A program made the translations under genes and the position numbers. From Candidatus Bruticola papionis (lineage in GTDB: Bacteria; Vulcanimicrobiota; Xenobia; Xenobiales; Xenobiaceae), in NCBI GenBank assembly GCA_002407045.1, contig DHKB01000029.1, positions 17,876-61,240 on the forward strand: a stretch of 43,365 nt of DNA. Direction: 5' to 3'. Shown here in pieces: positions 33,696 through 42,105 of the stretch. Below the pieces are notes generated by a model that searched no databases, was not told the origin of the DNA, and was given only the letters and a program-made list of their open reading frames with translations. Position 1 is the stretch's first letter. Each line of letters begins with the position of its first letter.

Positions 33696-34798
33696 TTTCC
33701 GGCCAATTAAGGCCAGTCTTTAAATTAACCGAGTCCTGCAACCTCGCCTGTAAGTATTGCTGTCAGGATGGGAAGCTGGGCTCTGGTTATTTTATGGATC
33801 AGGCGACGTTAGAAAAATCCCTCGAAGCGGTAGCCCAAAATACCCAAGGGCCGATCCATCTTTTATGGTTTGGCGGCGAGCCTACTCTTTATGGTGTCAA
33901 GCGTTTTGCCCAAGCGATGGAATTAGTCGATCAGTATTTTGCTGGACGTACCGTCTACCACGGTTTGCAAACCAACGGCACTCTTATCAATGACGAATGG
34001 GCCGATCTTTTAGCTAAACGAGGCTTTGCCGTCACCGTCAGTCTGGATGGCCCTCCTTGGTTGCACAATCAGCAGCGTGTCTACAGAGCCGGAGCTCAAG
34101 CCGGTCAAGGCACCTTTGAGGCCGTGTGGCAAGGTATTACCAATTTGCGCAAAGTGGGTATCAATCCCCGCGTTTCGGCCGTACTTACTCCCCGAGGCTT
34201 AGACCACGCAGAAGAATTGGTTGATTGGTTTGAAAGCCAAGGCGTTAAAGAGATGGACTTTGTCCCTTCAACCCGCTTCCATGAAGGCCACTTCGAAGTA
34301 GAGATCAGCGGCAAACAATACAAAGATTTTATTATGCGCGTTTTGGATCGTTGGTTAGCTATAGGCAATCCCAATTTCCGAGTGCGTATTCTTTCTGAAA
34401 TTTCCCGCAAATTGGCCGGTCATACACCGCACTATTGCAAATTGCAAGGCAAATGCTCTCACTTTGTGGGTTTTGCTCACAATGGTGATGTTTATCCTTG
34501 CGATGAATTCTCCGGCATGAAAGAATTTTGCTTAGGTAATATCCATCAGAACACCTTAAAAGAGCTGATGACTTCACCTAAAGCTATAGAATTTTTCCGA
34601 CGTTGGTCCCAAATACCCGTCAATTGCCGTTCTTGCAAATGGTTCCATTTTTGCCGTGGCGGTTGCGCTTGGGAGCGTCAACTTAGTGGCAATCCGGATC
34701 AGCAAACCATTATGTGCGAAGCTATGCAAGCAATTTTGGAGCGACTCAGTTCCGAAATTCCCGGCAGCTTAGAGCGTTGGCAAGTCGAAGAAAAATAA
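33692..34798 (+). CDS. Radical SAM/SPASM peptide maturase (anSME-like)
   Basis: A 368-residue iron-sulfur enzyme. The radical SAM cluster ligands are C16, C20 and C23 ('CNLACKYC'), and the SAM-binding 'GGEP' is at 61-64. The C-terminal SPASM domain is complete: C255, the G-x4-C270 turn in 'NGDVYPCDEF', C280, then C312xxC315x5C321xxxC325 and C342, enough for two auxiliary [4Fe-4S] clusters. 'GDVYPCDEF' with 'LGNIHQNTLKELM' most resembles anaerobic sulfatase-maturating enzymes, but no sulfatase is present and the enzyme starts inside the stop of a 30-residue peptide gene. A peptide-modifying role is therefore favoured. Start is GTG (33692-33694). No exporter or protease follows within the unit; a strong terminator begins at the stop codon. 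Sulfatase maturation elsewhere in the genome remains the main alternative. Confidence 0.9.
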   Translation: MISGQLRPVFKLTESCNLACKYCCQDGKLGSGYFMDQATLEKSLEAVAQNTQGPIHLLWFGGEPTLYGVKRFAQAMELVDQYFAGRTVYHGLQTNGTLINDEWADLLAKRGFAVTVSLDGPPWLHNQQRVYRAGAQAGQGTFEAVWQGITNLRKVGINPRVSAVLTPRGLDHAEELVDWFESQGVKEMDFVPSTRFHEGHFEVEISGKQYKDFIMRVLDRWLAIGNPNFRVRILSEISRKLAGHTPHYCKLQGKCSHFVGFAHNGDVYPCDEFSGMKEFCLGNIHQNTLKELMTSPKAIEFFRRWSQIPVNCRSCKWFHFCRGGCAWERQLSGNPDQQTIMCEAMQAILERLSSEIPGSLERWQVEEK

Positions 34799-34845
34799 TA
34801 TAAAAATAAGCCTCCCACTTAGAAGCGGAAGGCTTATTTTTATAT
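34798..34845. terminator. Bidirectional terminator after the radical SAM gene
   Basis: ATATAAAAATAAGCCT (34798-34813) and AGGCTTATTTTTATAT (34830-34845) pair perfectly over 16 bp, with partial pairing in the loop. It serves both the radical SAM gene and the convergent lipoprotein gene ending at 34871. Confidence 0.85.
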
Positions 34846-34870
34846 AACTTATTGAAGCTAAGCGAGCAAA

Positions 34871-36307
34871 TTACATATTACCAATGTCAATGTCGCCACC
34901 ATCTTGACCTTCGCCGGAGCCTTCGCCACCTTCGTCTCCAGTATTATCACCAGTAGCATCACCAGTAGTATCCTGATCGCCAGAAGTATCACGCTCAACT
35001 ACAGAAACAGTAGTCTTGGCAGAGTCTTTAATGTCTCCACTGGCAAAATTGACAATTAAATCGGTAGTACCAACAGTCAAGCCTTTAATTTCCGTGCCAT
35101 AAGGCTCGATAGCAGCCACTTCAGGCTTGGAAGAAGTTACCGTGTAAGAGCCGGAGTCGCTGGCTACATAGTATTCTTTTTCAGTACCATTTACAGCGAA
35201 CTTAGCATAAACATCAATAAAGCTAGTTTCACCGACATAGAGAGTTTCCGGGTCGAGAGCCACGCTTAAACTTTTGAAAGTGCCTTCAACTACGGTAACT
35301 TTGCACTGAGCTTGATAGCTGTTGCCATTGGAAGTGCAAGTAGCAGTAATGGTAGTAGGCTGTTCTTCAGTTTCATGACAAGATCTGGGGAAGATAGCGC
35401 CATAGCTAGCTAAAACGCGATCGATATTGCTGGAGCTCCAGTTGCTCTGATAGCTCACATCGGTAGTTTCGCCGTCAGACCAAGTAGCTGTCAAGGGGCA
35501 TTCGTAAGAAGGTAAACCTAAGGGCAAAGTAAGCTCAGTTTCAGCGAACTTTACTTCTGTAATATCGGCATCAGTAACATTTAAAGTTACTGTATCAGTG
35601 TAGCTTTGGAAAGAAGCACTTATTTCAGCGCTGCCAGCAGCCAAAGTATAGAACTTACCATTGCCTAAAGTATTTTCACCATCTTCAGTTTGTTTAGTTA
35701 AAGAAGCAACTGCGGTATTGTTGCTCTTCCAATCACACATACCGGTGAAAAGTTGAGGATAGACTTTACCACTCTCGCTATCTTTAAAGAAAGCCAAAGC
35801 ATAGAAAATGGCATCGTCGCCGGTATGTAAACGCATATCGTCTTGGGCAATTTCCAAACCGACCATATTATCGATTTCGTCGAGGTATTTCCACTCGGGA
35901 TTGGTTACTTCATACACTTCACCCACTTTTAAGCTGACAGGCTGGCTGTAATAGGCCAAAGCCTTACCGTCGCTGTTGTAGTAGGTCATACCAATAGAAG
36001 TAGATTCAACTGGGACAGCTTGCAAAAGTATTTGGTGAGCTTTTACCAGCTGGGCCGGGCCGAAAGTACGTACGCCCTGGCTGTTGTAGCAATAGTAAAC
36101 TACACTGTGGATATCGGAACCTAAAGCGCGAGCGGCAGCTCCCACTTTACCGGAAGCAATTTCGTGAGTTACCAAAATAGAAGCGCGAGAAGGATTAGCC
36201 AACTCATCATCATCGGAGCAGGCACTTAAAACGGTGCACAATCCCAGCACCATAAGGAAAGCTACTAAAACTTTCCAAGAGCGTTTGTTAAGAAAAAACT
36301 TGCTCAT
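34871..36307 (-). CDS. Lipoprotein with bacterial Ig-like repeats (paralogue 1)
   Basis: A 478-residue lipoprotein. The signal peptide ends in the lipobox LSAC with the lipidated Cys at 30, followed by SDDD. The first ~130 residues contain the module shared with the next three genes ('TSIGMTYYNSDGKALAYYSQPVSL'). Two or three Ig-like (BIG2-type) repeats follow, seen in 'AGSAEISASFQSYTDTVTLNV' and in 'SSKPEVAAIEPYGTEIKGL' with 'VGTTDLIV'. A Gly/Asp/Glu/Thr-rich acidic tail of about 35 residues ends the protein ('TSGDQDTTGDATGDNTGDE'). BIG2 repeats are common in surface and adhesion proteins; a cell-envelope role is inferred. The ATG at 36305-36307 has AAAGGAA about six bases upstream. It is the last of four minus-strand lipoprotein genes. 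Confidence 0.75.
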   Translation of the reverse strand: MSKFFLNKRSWKVLVAFLMVLGLCTVLSACSDDDELANPSRASILVTHEIASGKVGAAARALGSDIHSVVYYCYNSQGVRTFGPAQLVKAHQILLQAVPVESTSIGMTYYNSDGKALAYYSQPVSLKVGEVYEVTNPEWKYLDEIDNMVGLEIAQDDMRLHTGDDAIFYALAFFKDSESGKVYPQLFTGMCDWKSNNTAVASLTKQTEDGENTLGNGKFYTLAAGSAEISASFQSYTDTVTLNVTDADITEVKFAETELTLPLGLPSYECPLTATWSDGETTDVSYQSNWSSSNIDRVLASYGAIFPRSCHETEEQPTTITATCTSNGNSYQAQCKVTVVEGTFKSLSVALDPETLYVGETSFIDVYAKFAVNGTEKEYYVASDSGSYTVTSSKPEVAAIEPYGTEIKGLTVGTTDLIVNFASGDIKDSAKTTVSVVERDTSGDQDTTGDATGDNTGDEGGEGSGEGQDGGDIDIGNM

Positions 36308-36400
36308 AGAGATTCCTTTCTAATACAAATTAAGCCTCAAAGCTCGCCAATATTTGTTAAAGCGAACTTTTGTCCACTTGTCAAAGATAATTTTAACCTA

Positions 36401-36448
36401 AAAAAAAGGGGCAGCCCCAGACTGTTAGAGCTGAGACAGCCACCTTTT
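36401..36448 (-). terminator. Terminator after lipoprotein paralogue 2
   Basis: On the minus strand AAAAGGTGGCTGTCTCAG pairs imperfectly with CTGGGGCTGCCCCTTTT, followed by further T. It lies between the stop at 36471 and the next lipoprotein gene. Confidence 0.6.
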
Positions 36449-36470
36449 ATATTGAAAAATCTACAAGAGA

Positions 36471-38090
36471 TTATACATCCTCTTTAGATTCAGCTATTAC
36501 TTTCACAGTAGTACTGACAGTCTTGTTCAGCTTTTTGCCATCTTTGTAAGTAGTATCGAAAGATACAGAAGATCCTTCAACTTCTTGATCGAGAGTAAGG
36601 ATAATACCGTCGGCAGCTTCATTCTTTACTACAGTAGGATTGCTCTCAGACTTAGTAGTTTCAGGCTTGCCGATCTTAACTTTACTATAATTAGGGACAT
36701 TGAAGCTGGAAGTTTCCACTTCTCCTTCAGCGGTTGTGACTTTGAAGTAACCTTCAACAGTGCCGTTCTCTGTAGAGCCGACCACAACTTCTTGAGCGAT
36801 ATTGACTTTAATATCGGCTTTAGCGGGCAAGGAATGCAAAGTGACTTTATCGGAAGCGCCGTTAGATTTGGCACTTACGGCAATATCCTTCAAAGAAGTA
36901 GCTTTAGAAGTAACTACATAATGGCCTAAAGCATCTTTAACGCCGGTAACGCCTTCGCTGGCTTCTATATCCCAACTGACGTACTGACTAGCATCGGTAG
37001 TAAAGCTGGGGCCATTGGTGCCAACGTAGTTGCCAGTAGCTTTGAAAGATACTGTGTTGAAGGGAATAGCCTGAGTACCTACGCCAGGAACGGTTAAAGA
37101 TTCTTGGCCAAAGGTGTAGTCGGGAGCGACAACATAAACGTCATCTTCACCATCGATAGTTACGCCGGTGAGTTTAGCGTCGCTAATATAGACGGTAACA
37201 GGATCGAGTTCGCCCAGAACTTCCAAACCGGTCAGAGATACAGTAACTTCTTGCTGACCATACTCGACAGCCTTGTAATAGCCAGGAGTAGCTTCGGAAG
37301 CGCTCACTTTAGCAGTAGCTTCAGTGTCTTCGCCAGTAGTATCATCTTCGGTAGTATCTTCGTCAGCTACTAAAGAATCGGCCTTATTGCCCATATAGTA
37401 GGCATATTTGGCTTCTTCAAGGAAAGTGGGCTGATCAGCATATTTTTTATTCAAAGAATAAGTAGCGAAACCACTCAGATCGAAGTCTACCGACTTGCCT
37501 AAACTGTTAGTGTAGGCCAAAACAGGCTTAACCCAAACATAGCCGCCTTTATCTACACAAGGAGCGGAAGCAACTAACTGGGGAACGATTTGCTTAGAGA
37601 CAATTTGGGCGGCAATAGTAGTACTATCTACTAAGTCGGGCTGATCTACAACAGCGGCTTTACCTGTGGTAGTAGAAGTCCAATCGAGGCTATCTACGCC
37701 CAAGCCTACGGGAGTGCCCTCGCTATTAAAGTACATAACAGAAACTTTGTCGGCAGTTGAAGGGACTTGCTCGATAGTGACCTTACGAGTGACAGATTCA
37801 CCAAGCTCAGTTTCTTCGTCGGTAATAGCGTCAATAGAAGCGCTGGTAGTATAGAGTAAAGCGTCACCGGCACTGAAAGTGTAAGTAGCTTTGACAGCTG
37901 TAGAGGGAAGCTCGGCAGCTTTAGCTACGGCTTTAGTATAGTTATAGGTGACAGTACCGAGGTTGGCCGCAAAAGGATTGGGATCAGACGTATCATCACT
38001 GCAACCGGAAGCAGTTAAGCACAAAGCCAAACCGGCGGCAGCCGCAAAAGCAGTAAAGCCGTATAGATTCTTATAGGCGGACTTAGCCAT
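36471..38090 (-). CDS. Lipoprotein paralogue 2, Ig-like/beta-rich
   Basis: A 539-residue lipoprotein, rich in Ser, Thr, Val and Ala. The lipobox ASGC gives lipidated C30 followed by SDDTSDPNP. The N-terminal module aligns by eye with its neighbours: 'GTVTYNYTKAVAK', then 'ADKVSVMYFNSEGTPVGLGVDSLDW', then 'APCVDKGGYVWVKPVLAY'. The remainder is a series of beta-rich segments with Ig-like spacing, including 'TGVTIDGEDDVYVVAPDYTFG' and 'YVSWDIEASEG'. A short acidic Thr/Glu/Asp-rich insert ('EDTTEDDTTGEDTEATAK') lies near the middle. The ATG at 38088-38090 has GAGAGGAA about 11 bases upstream. It has its own terminator, so it is probably transcribed separately from paralogue 1. Surface location is inferred from lipidation and composition. 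Confidence 0.72.
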   Translation of the reverse strand: MAKSAYKNLYGFTAFAAAAGLALCLTASGCSDDTSDPNPFAANLGTVTYNYTKAVAKAAELPSTAVKATYTFSAGDALLYTTSASIDAITDEETELGESVTRKVTIEQVPSTADKVSVMYFNSEGTPVGLGVDSLDWTSTTTGKAAVVDQPDLVDSTTIAAQIVSKQIVPQLVASAPCVDKGGYVWVKPVLAYTNSLGKSVDFDLSGFATYSLNKKYADQPTFLEEAKYAYYMGNKADSLVADEDTTEDDTTGEDTEATAKVSASEATPGYYKAVEYGQQEVTVSLTGLEVLGELDPVTVYISDAKLTGVTIDGEDDVYVVAPDYTFGQESLTVPGVGTQAIPFNTVSFKATGNYVGTNGPSFTTDASQYVSWDIEASEGVTGVKDALGHYVVTSKATSLKDIAVSAKSNGASDKVTLHSLPAKADIKVNIAQEVVVGSTENGTVEGYFKVTTAEGEVETSSFNVPNYSKVKIGKPETTKSESNPTVVKNEAADGIILTLDQEVEGSSVSFDTTYKDGKKLNKTVSTTVKVIAESKEDV

Positions 38091-38304
38091 ATTTATTTGT
38101 TCCTCTCAGGTAGAAAAAGAGTTGAACCGCGCTTTAAAACGCGAAAATTTCTCAAACCATCTCTCCATTTTTGCAACTGGAGAAATGGCTTACAAGAGAC
38201 AAGCGCCGCCGACTTAGCCTAAAAAAAGCCACCCCGGGGCAATTTATAAATAATAACCGATATATTTTCAAACAAGGCGCCCTCCCTCCTGCCAAGCCTT
38301 CCAA

Positions 38305-38341
38305 TAAAAAAGCGGCCGTACTTACAAGCAGTACAACCGCT
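38305..38341 (-). terminator. Terminator after lipoprotein paralogue 3
   Basis: Minus strand AGCGGTTGTACTGC ... GTACGGCCGCT followed by six T. The sequence AAAAGCGGCCGT is shared with the terminator at 26663-26701. Confidence 0.7.
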
Positions 38342-38365
38342 ATAGTTAATTTCCCAAATTGTTAC

Positions 38366-40048
38366 CTAGTCGTTAGGGTAGGTAGTAATAGATATGAAAG
38401 AATATTGCGGAGCGCCTTCCACATCTTCAACATAAAGCTTAACTATTTTATTAGCTTCCAGCTGGCCTTCAGCTTTTAAAGTGTAAGCATTAAGTCCGGG
38501 TTCATCCTGTTTATAAAGCAAATTGGAGAACTCAGTTTGCTTAACAACATCAGGATACTTACTAGGTGCAATTACATCGGTGGGAATTTCTAAAGGATCG
38601 GTATAAAAAGATACCGGTTCTCTTCCATCAATACCGACAACTACAGCGGAAATGCCCATAAGTTTCATCTTAAAGTCAATCTTAGTTTTATTAGCCTCGA
38701 TAATAGAAGGCACGAAGAAAGTAGGCTCTTTACCTTCCTCTACGGCTGCAAACTGAATAACTTCATTATTCATGCCTTCAGCTTCGACGATTAACCTTAC
38801 AGGATCGCTCTTTATAGCTTGGTCGCCTTGTCCATATTGGGCAGTTATTTTGTAATCGTCACCATATTTATAAGAATTTACGCCACTAGCATGGACTTTA
38901 GTTCTATCGACTATACTAGCCTTAATTTCATAGCCAAGCGCCTTCATATACTCGGGATCGGAAAATTCCACATCTAAAAGCTTAACATTAGGATCATCGG
39001 TAATGTTGATGCCAATTTGTCCATCTTTAATAGTGGGAGTAGGCCCTTTGGTGGGGTCTTCGAAAGTGTAAGCGGTGGCATAAACGATAAAAGGCTGCTC
39101 ATTTATGTAGTAGTAGATTGGATCGTACTTCTCCTTAGACGAATTAGATTGGTACTTTATATGCGAAAACTGGCTAAGTAGACACTTTTCATCAGCGTAT
39201 TGCATATAATACTTTTGGCCATTGACATCACTATCGACAAAAATATCATGGCCTTCAACTGAAGCAGGCTTTAAACTAATAGCAGAGGGAGTTTGATCGG
39301 TCACATAAATAGAATTGCCTATCAAGCACTTAGTATTGCCAACAGTAGCGCTAATAGTGTCGCCTTCAATAGTGCCGTACTTAAGGCCCTTGTAAGTGAA
39401 ACCTTCTAAGTTGCTTTCTTGCAAAGCGAGTATAGTTTCGTCTATACCGCTAATTTCAGCAAAAGCGCTCAAATCGTACTCTTTGTTGGCAGCTATAGCT
39501 TTAAGAGACATTACTACACTGTCTTGTAAAGGTATAACATATTCGCTGGCCTTAAAGGTTAAGCTATCGTCAGCGACTTCATCTAATTCAGGCTCAGCCA
39601 CAGTAGCGATACGATCTTCATTAAAGGAAATATCATTTTGACCAACAGCCACTAAGTTGCCTTCAGCATCATAATAAGCTGCCATTACTGAAGTAGCGTG
39701 CGAGTTAACCTTATTTACGGTGACTAATTCTTCAGCGGCTTGTTCATCGTGAGTAAACTTATGAGTATATGAAGGATCGGTTTCGGGGCCGTTTACAAAG
39801 TTTTGGCCGTCAATCTGGCCATAAAAAGCATATTTTACGGTAACAATTTCGGCCTTAATATCGGTAGCTTTGGCCGTAGTTTTAGCCAAGACATTATAGT
39901 TGAAAACAGCTTTATAAGTTTTGGTTTCAGGAGTTAAAGGATTGGGGCTAGTAGAGCCGCTGTCGCCGCAACCGGAAACGAATAAGCCTAAACCTAAGCT
40001 GGCGACCGCTGCAAAAGCAGTAAAACAAAACGTGTTTTTATTAAGCAT
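38366..40048 (-). CDS. Lipoprotein paralogue 3
   Basis: A 560-residue lipoprotein closely related to paralogue 4. I start at the ATG at 40046-40048 because 'MLNKNTFCFTAFAAVASLGL' then aligns with the paralogue's 'MTNKNTFRFATFAAVASLGL'; an ATG at 40072 would add eight residues and lacks a Shine-Dalgarno. The lipobox is VSGC (C27). Shared blocks with paralogue 4 include 'FNYNVLAKTTAKA', 'EIVTVKYAFYG', 'MAAYYDAEGNLVAVGQNDISF', 'LKYGTIEGDTISATV' and 'SIYVTDQTPSAISL'. The C-terminal half diverges. Base composition is more AT-rich than paralogue 4. Function is unknown; an envelope-associated or cell-surface protein is likely. Confidence 0.75.
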   Translation of the reverse strand: MLNKNTFCFTAFAAVASLGLGLFVSGCGDSGSTSPNPLTPETKTYKAVFNYNVLAKTTAKATDIKAEIVTVKYAFYGQIDGQNFVNGPETDPSYTHKFTHDEQAAEELVTVNKVNSHATSVMAAYYDAEGNLVAVGQNDISFNEDRIATVAEPELDEVADDSLTFKASEYVIPLQDSVVMSLKAIAANKEYDLSAFAEISGIDETILALQESNLEGFTYKGLKYGTIEGDTISATVGNTKCLIGNSIYVTDQTPSAISLKPASVEGHDIFVDSDVNGQKYYMQYADEKCLLSQFSHIKYQSNSSKEKYDPIYYYINEQPFIVYATAYTFEDPTKGPTPTIKDGQIGINITDDPNVKLLDVEFSDPEYMKALGYEIKASIVDRTKVHASGVNSYKYGDDYKITAQYGQGDQAIKSDPVRLIVEAEGMNNEVIQFAAVEEGKEPTFFVPSIIEANKTKIDFKMKLMGISAVVVGIDGREPVSFYTDPLEIPTDVIAPSKYPDVVKQTEFSNLLYKQDEPGLNAYTLKAEGQLEANKIVKLYVEDVEGAPQYSFISITTYPND

Positions 40049-40195
40049 ATGCAAAAAAATAGAACCTTTCATTAGAAAAATAGCCAGAACCGCTTCACAG
40101 CGGACGCTCCTAGTTTTTTTTCACCAGCAAAAGAGAAACGTCCTTTTTTCGGCATTTTTTACTTTTTTATAAGAAAAAAGCTTCACACAAAAAAA

Positions 40196-40244
40196 GCAAA
40201 AAAAATAGCCCCCAACTTAATTACAAGCTGAAGGCTATTTTTTT
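40196..40244 (-). terminator. Terminator after lipoprotein paralogue 4
   Basis: AAAAATAGCC (40201-40210) and GGCTATTTTTTT (40233-40244), with additional pairing of CTT/AAG inside the loop, form the stem; the minus strand continues into a run of T. Confidence 0.8.
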
Positions 40245-40298
40245 CAGTTCAGACTAGGCCAAGCGAAAAGCTCAACCTAGATGAAGTGCAAGTAGAGA

Positions 40299-41813
40299 TT
40301 ATTCTTTGACAACGTTGATGGACTCGAAAGCGGGAGTGGTCTCAGCAACGGTGATTTCGACAGCTTCTGTAGGAGCAGCGGTCTTGGCCACGGTGAGAGT
40401 GTACTCATTCTTACCCTCGGTCTGAGCATAAGTGATGCCTTCTACGTCAACGGCTACGATGGCGGGATACTTCTCGGTGTACTCGATAGGAGCGCTGGTG
40501 TAAGCAACGTCGCCCACGGTCAAGGAAGCTTTACCAGCAACAGCCATGTTGAAGGTCTGGTCGTTTTCAGCGTCTACTTTGACGTCGGTCATGAAAGCTT
40601 TGGTCTGAGTGTTAGAGAAAGCGAGGTTCTCGGTAGCGCTGACAACTTCGACGTCCAACTTGTTGGTGCTCTCGACGGTCTCTTCGTCGCTTACTTTGTA
40701 AGTAGCGGTGACGACGGTGTTACCTTCGGCAGCAGCGATGAGGTTCAAGCCTTCGGCCTTAGCGGTAGCTTCGGTTTCGGACTTGAGGGTGATCTTGCTG
40801 GTGTCTTTAATTTCGCTCTCAACGCCTTTGGGCTGCGGGCCTTTACCCTCTACGTTGGTGTAACCGGTAGCGATAACAGCGATAGGCTGCTCGTTTACGG
40901 CATAGTAGAGAGCGTCTTTGCCTTCGGCGGTGAGCTCAACAGCTTCTTCAGAAGCGAGGATGCTCTTTTCACCGGCTAATACTACGGTAAGGGCTTCGTT
41001 GGCTTCTTCGGTAGCGGCAACGGTGGTGACGTCTTTACCAGCAACCTGGTCGGCCACGATCTTGATAGCGTTGGGGGTCTGGTCGGTTACGTAGATGGGC
41101 TTGTCGATAGCATAAGCGGTACCGTTTACAGTAGCCTTAATGGTGTTAGCTTCGATGGTGCCGTACTCAGCGCCCTGGTAGGTAGCGCCTTGGTTGGTAT
41201 CCTGAACATAAGCCAAAACTTTTTCGTCGATACCTTCAATAGTAGCAAAAGGAGTTACGTTGTAAGTCTTGTCACCAGCAACGGCGGTAAGACCGATAAC
41301 GGTTTCGTCCTTAGGAGCGATAACGTACTGGCTAGCGGTCATGCTGTAGGTAGCGTTAGCGAGGTCGGTTACGTCAGGAGTCTCGACAACGGCTTTACCC
41401 TCGGCGTCGAAGGCAATGGGGTCCTGGCCCATAGCTACGAGCTGGCCATCTTTGTCGTAGTAGGCAGCGATTACGCCGGAAGCGTCGCGGTTGACGTTAT
41501 TGATTACGACATCGGTCTCGGCATCTTTTTCACCGTGAGTGAAATTGTAAGCGGCAGTGGGCTCTTCCATGAAGCGAGCGCCGTTCTCTACACCGAAGAA
41601 AGCATATTTTACGGTGACGATCTTTTCAGCGACGTCGGCTCTAGCAGTAGTCTGAGCCAAAACGTTGTAGTTAAAAGTGACTTGGCCGAATTTGGCGTTT
41701 AAGGGGTTGGGTTCAGTGGAGCCGCCATCACCGCAGCCGGAGATCATTAAGCCCAAGCCTAAGCTAGCTACTGCAGCGAAAGTAGCAAAACGAAACGTGT
41801 TCTTGTTAGTCAT
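40299..41813 (-). CDS. Lipoprotein paralogue 4, probably highly expressed
   Basis: A 504-residue lipoprotein. The lipobox ISGC places the lipid on C27, followed by GDGGSTEPNP. The shared N-terminal module comprises 'VTFNYNVLAQTTARA', 'VIAAYYDKDGQLVAMGQDPIAF', 'YGTIEANTIKATVNG' and 'PIYVTDQTPNAIKI'. Beta-rich C-terminal segments follow. Codons end in C or G far more often than in paralogue 3 (sample lines of the sequence run near 55% versus 37% GC), resembling dnaK in this window, which suggests strong expression. The ATG at 41811-41813 has AAAGGGA about 13 bases upstream. The leader region is long and contains a hairpin (41938-41969). I infer an abundant outer-surface lipoprotein. Confidence 0.78.
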   Translation of the reverse strand: MTNKNTFRFATFAAVASLGLGLMISGCGDGGSTEPNPLNAKFGQVTFNYNVLAQTTARADVAEKIVTVKYAFFGVENGARFMEEPTAAYNFTHGEKDAETDVVINNVNRDASGVIAAYYDKDGQLVAMGQDPIAFDAEGKAVVETPDVTDLANATYSMTASQYVIAPKDETVIGLTAVAGDKTYNVTPFATIEGIDEKVLAYVQDTNQGATYQGAEYGTIEANTIKATVNGTAYAIDKPIYVTDQTPNAIKIVADQVAGKDVTTVAATEEANEALTVVLAGEKSILASEEAVELTAEGKDALYYAVNEQPIAVIATGYTNVEGKGPQPKGVESEIKDTSKITLKSETEATAKAEGLNLIAAAEGNTVVTATYKVSDEETVESTNKLDVEVVSATENLAFSNTQTKAFMTDVKVDAENDQTFNMAVAGKASLTVGDVAYTSAPIEYTEKYPAIVAVDVEGITYAQTEGKNEYTLTVAKTAAPTEAVEITVAETTPAFESINVVKE

Positions 41814-42105
41814 GTTTATTAATAAATCCCTTTCGAGAAAAACCTTTGAAAGTTTGTAGGGTTTACTTCAAGGAGATGCTTTGCGAGAACATCAGCCTTA
41901 TTTCCAGCGGTTTTTCCATATAAGATAGCAAGTTCCTCCACGGAGTAAAAAAAATGTACTCCTGTGAAAAAAACCTGAAGTTGGTATAAAGAAAGTTAAA
42001 CAATATGGCGTGCAGACTTTATTCTACACCGCCTTGGTTCTCCTTGGCGATGTTCCTTCCTGCCCCATTATTATAAAATCAAAAGCCAAGCTAATGATAA
42101 TATTG
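41814..42105 (-). promoter_or_regulatory. Long leader/intergenic region upstream of lipoprotein paralogue 4
   Basis: A 292-bp gap between gspK and paralogue 4. On the minus strand a perfect TATAAT occurs at 42070-42075 with a weak TTATCA 19 bases upstream. If used, the leader would be about 250 bases long. A stem CACAGGAGTA ... TACTCCGTG with a T-rich loop lies at 41938-41969. No coding sequence is evident. Confidence 0.35.

Noticed and set aside
33693..33722. TGA of the peptide gene read as selenocysteine, extending the peptide
   Set aside because: Read-through gives only a short unremarkable tail before TAA, no SECIS-like hairpin follows, and the TGA is explained by stop/start overlap with the radical SAM gene.
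40837..41702. Long plus-strand open frames opposite lipoprotein paralogue 4 (for example 41190-41702)
   Set aside because: These are products of biased codon use on the real minus-strand gene and have no ribosome-binding site or family match.
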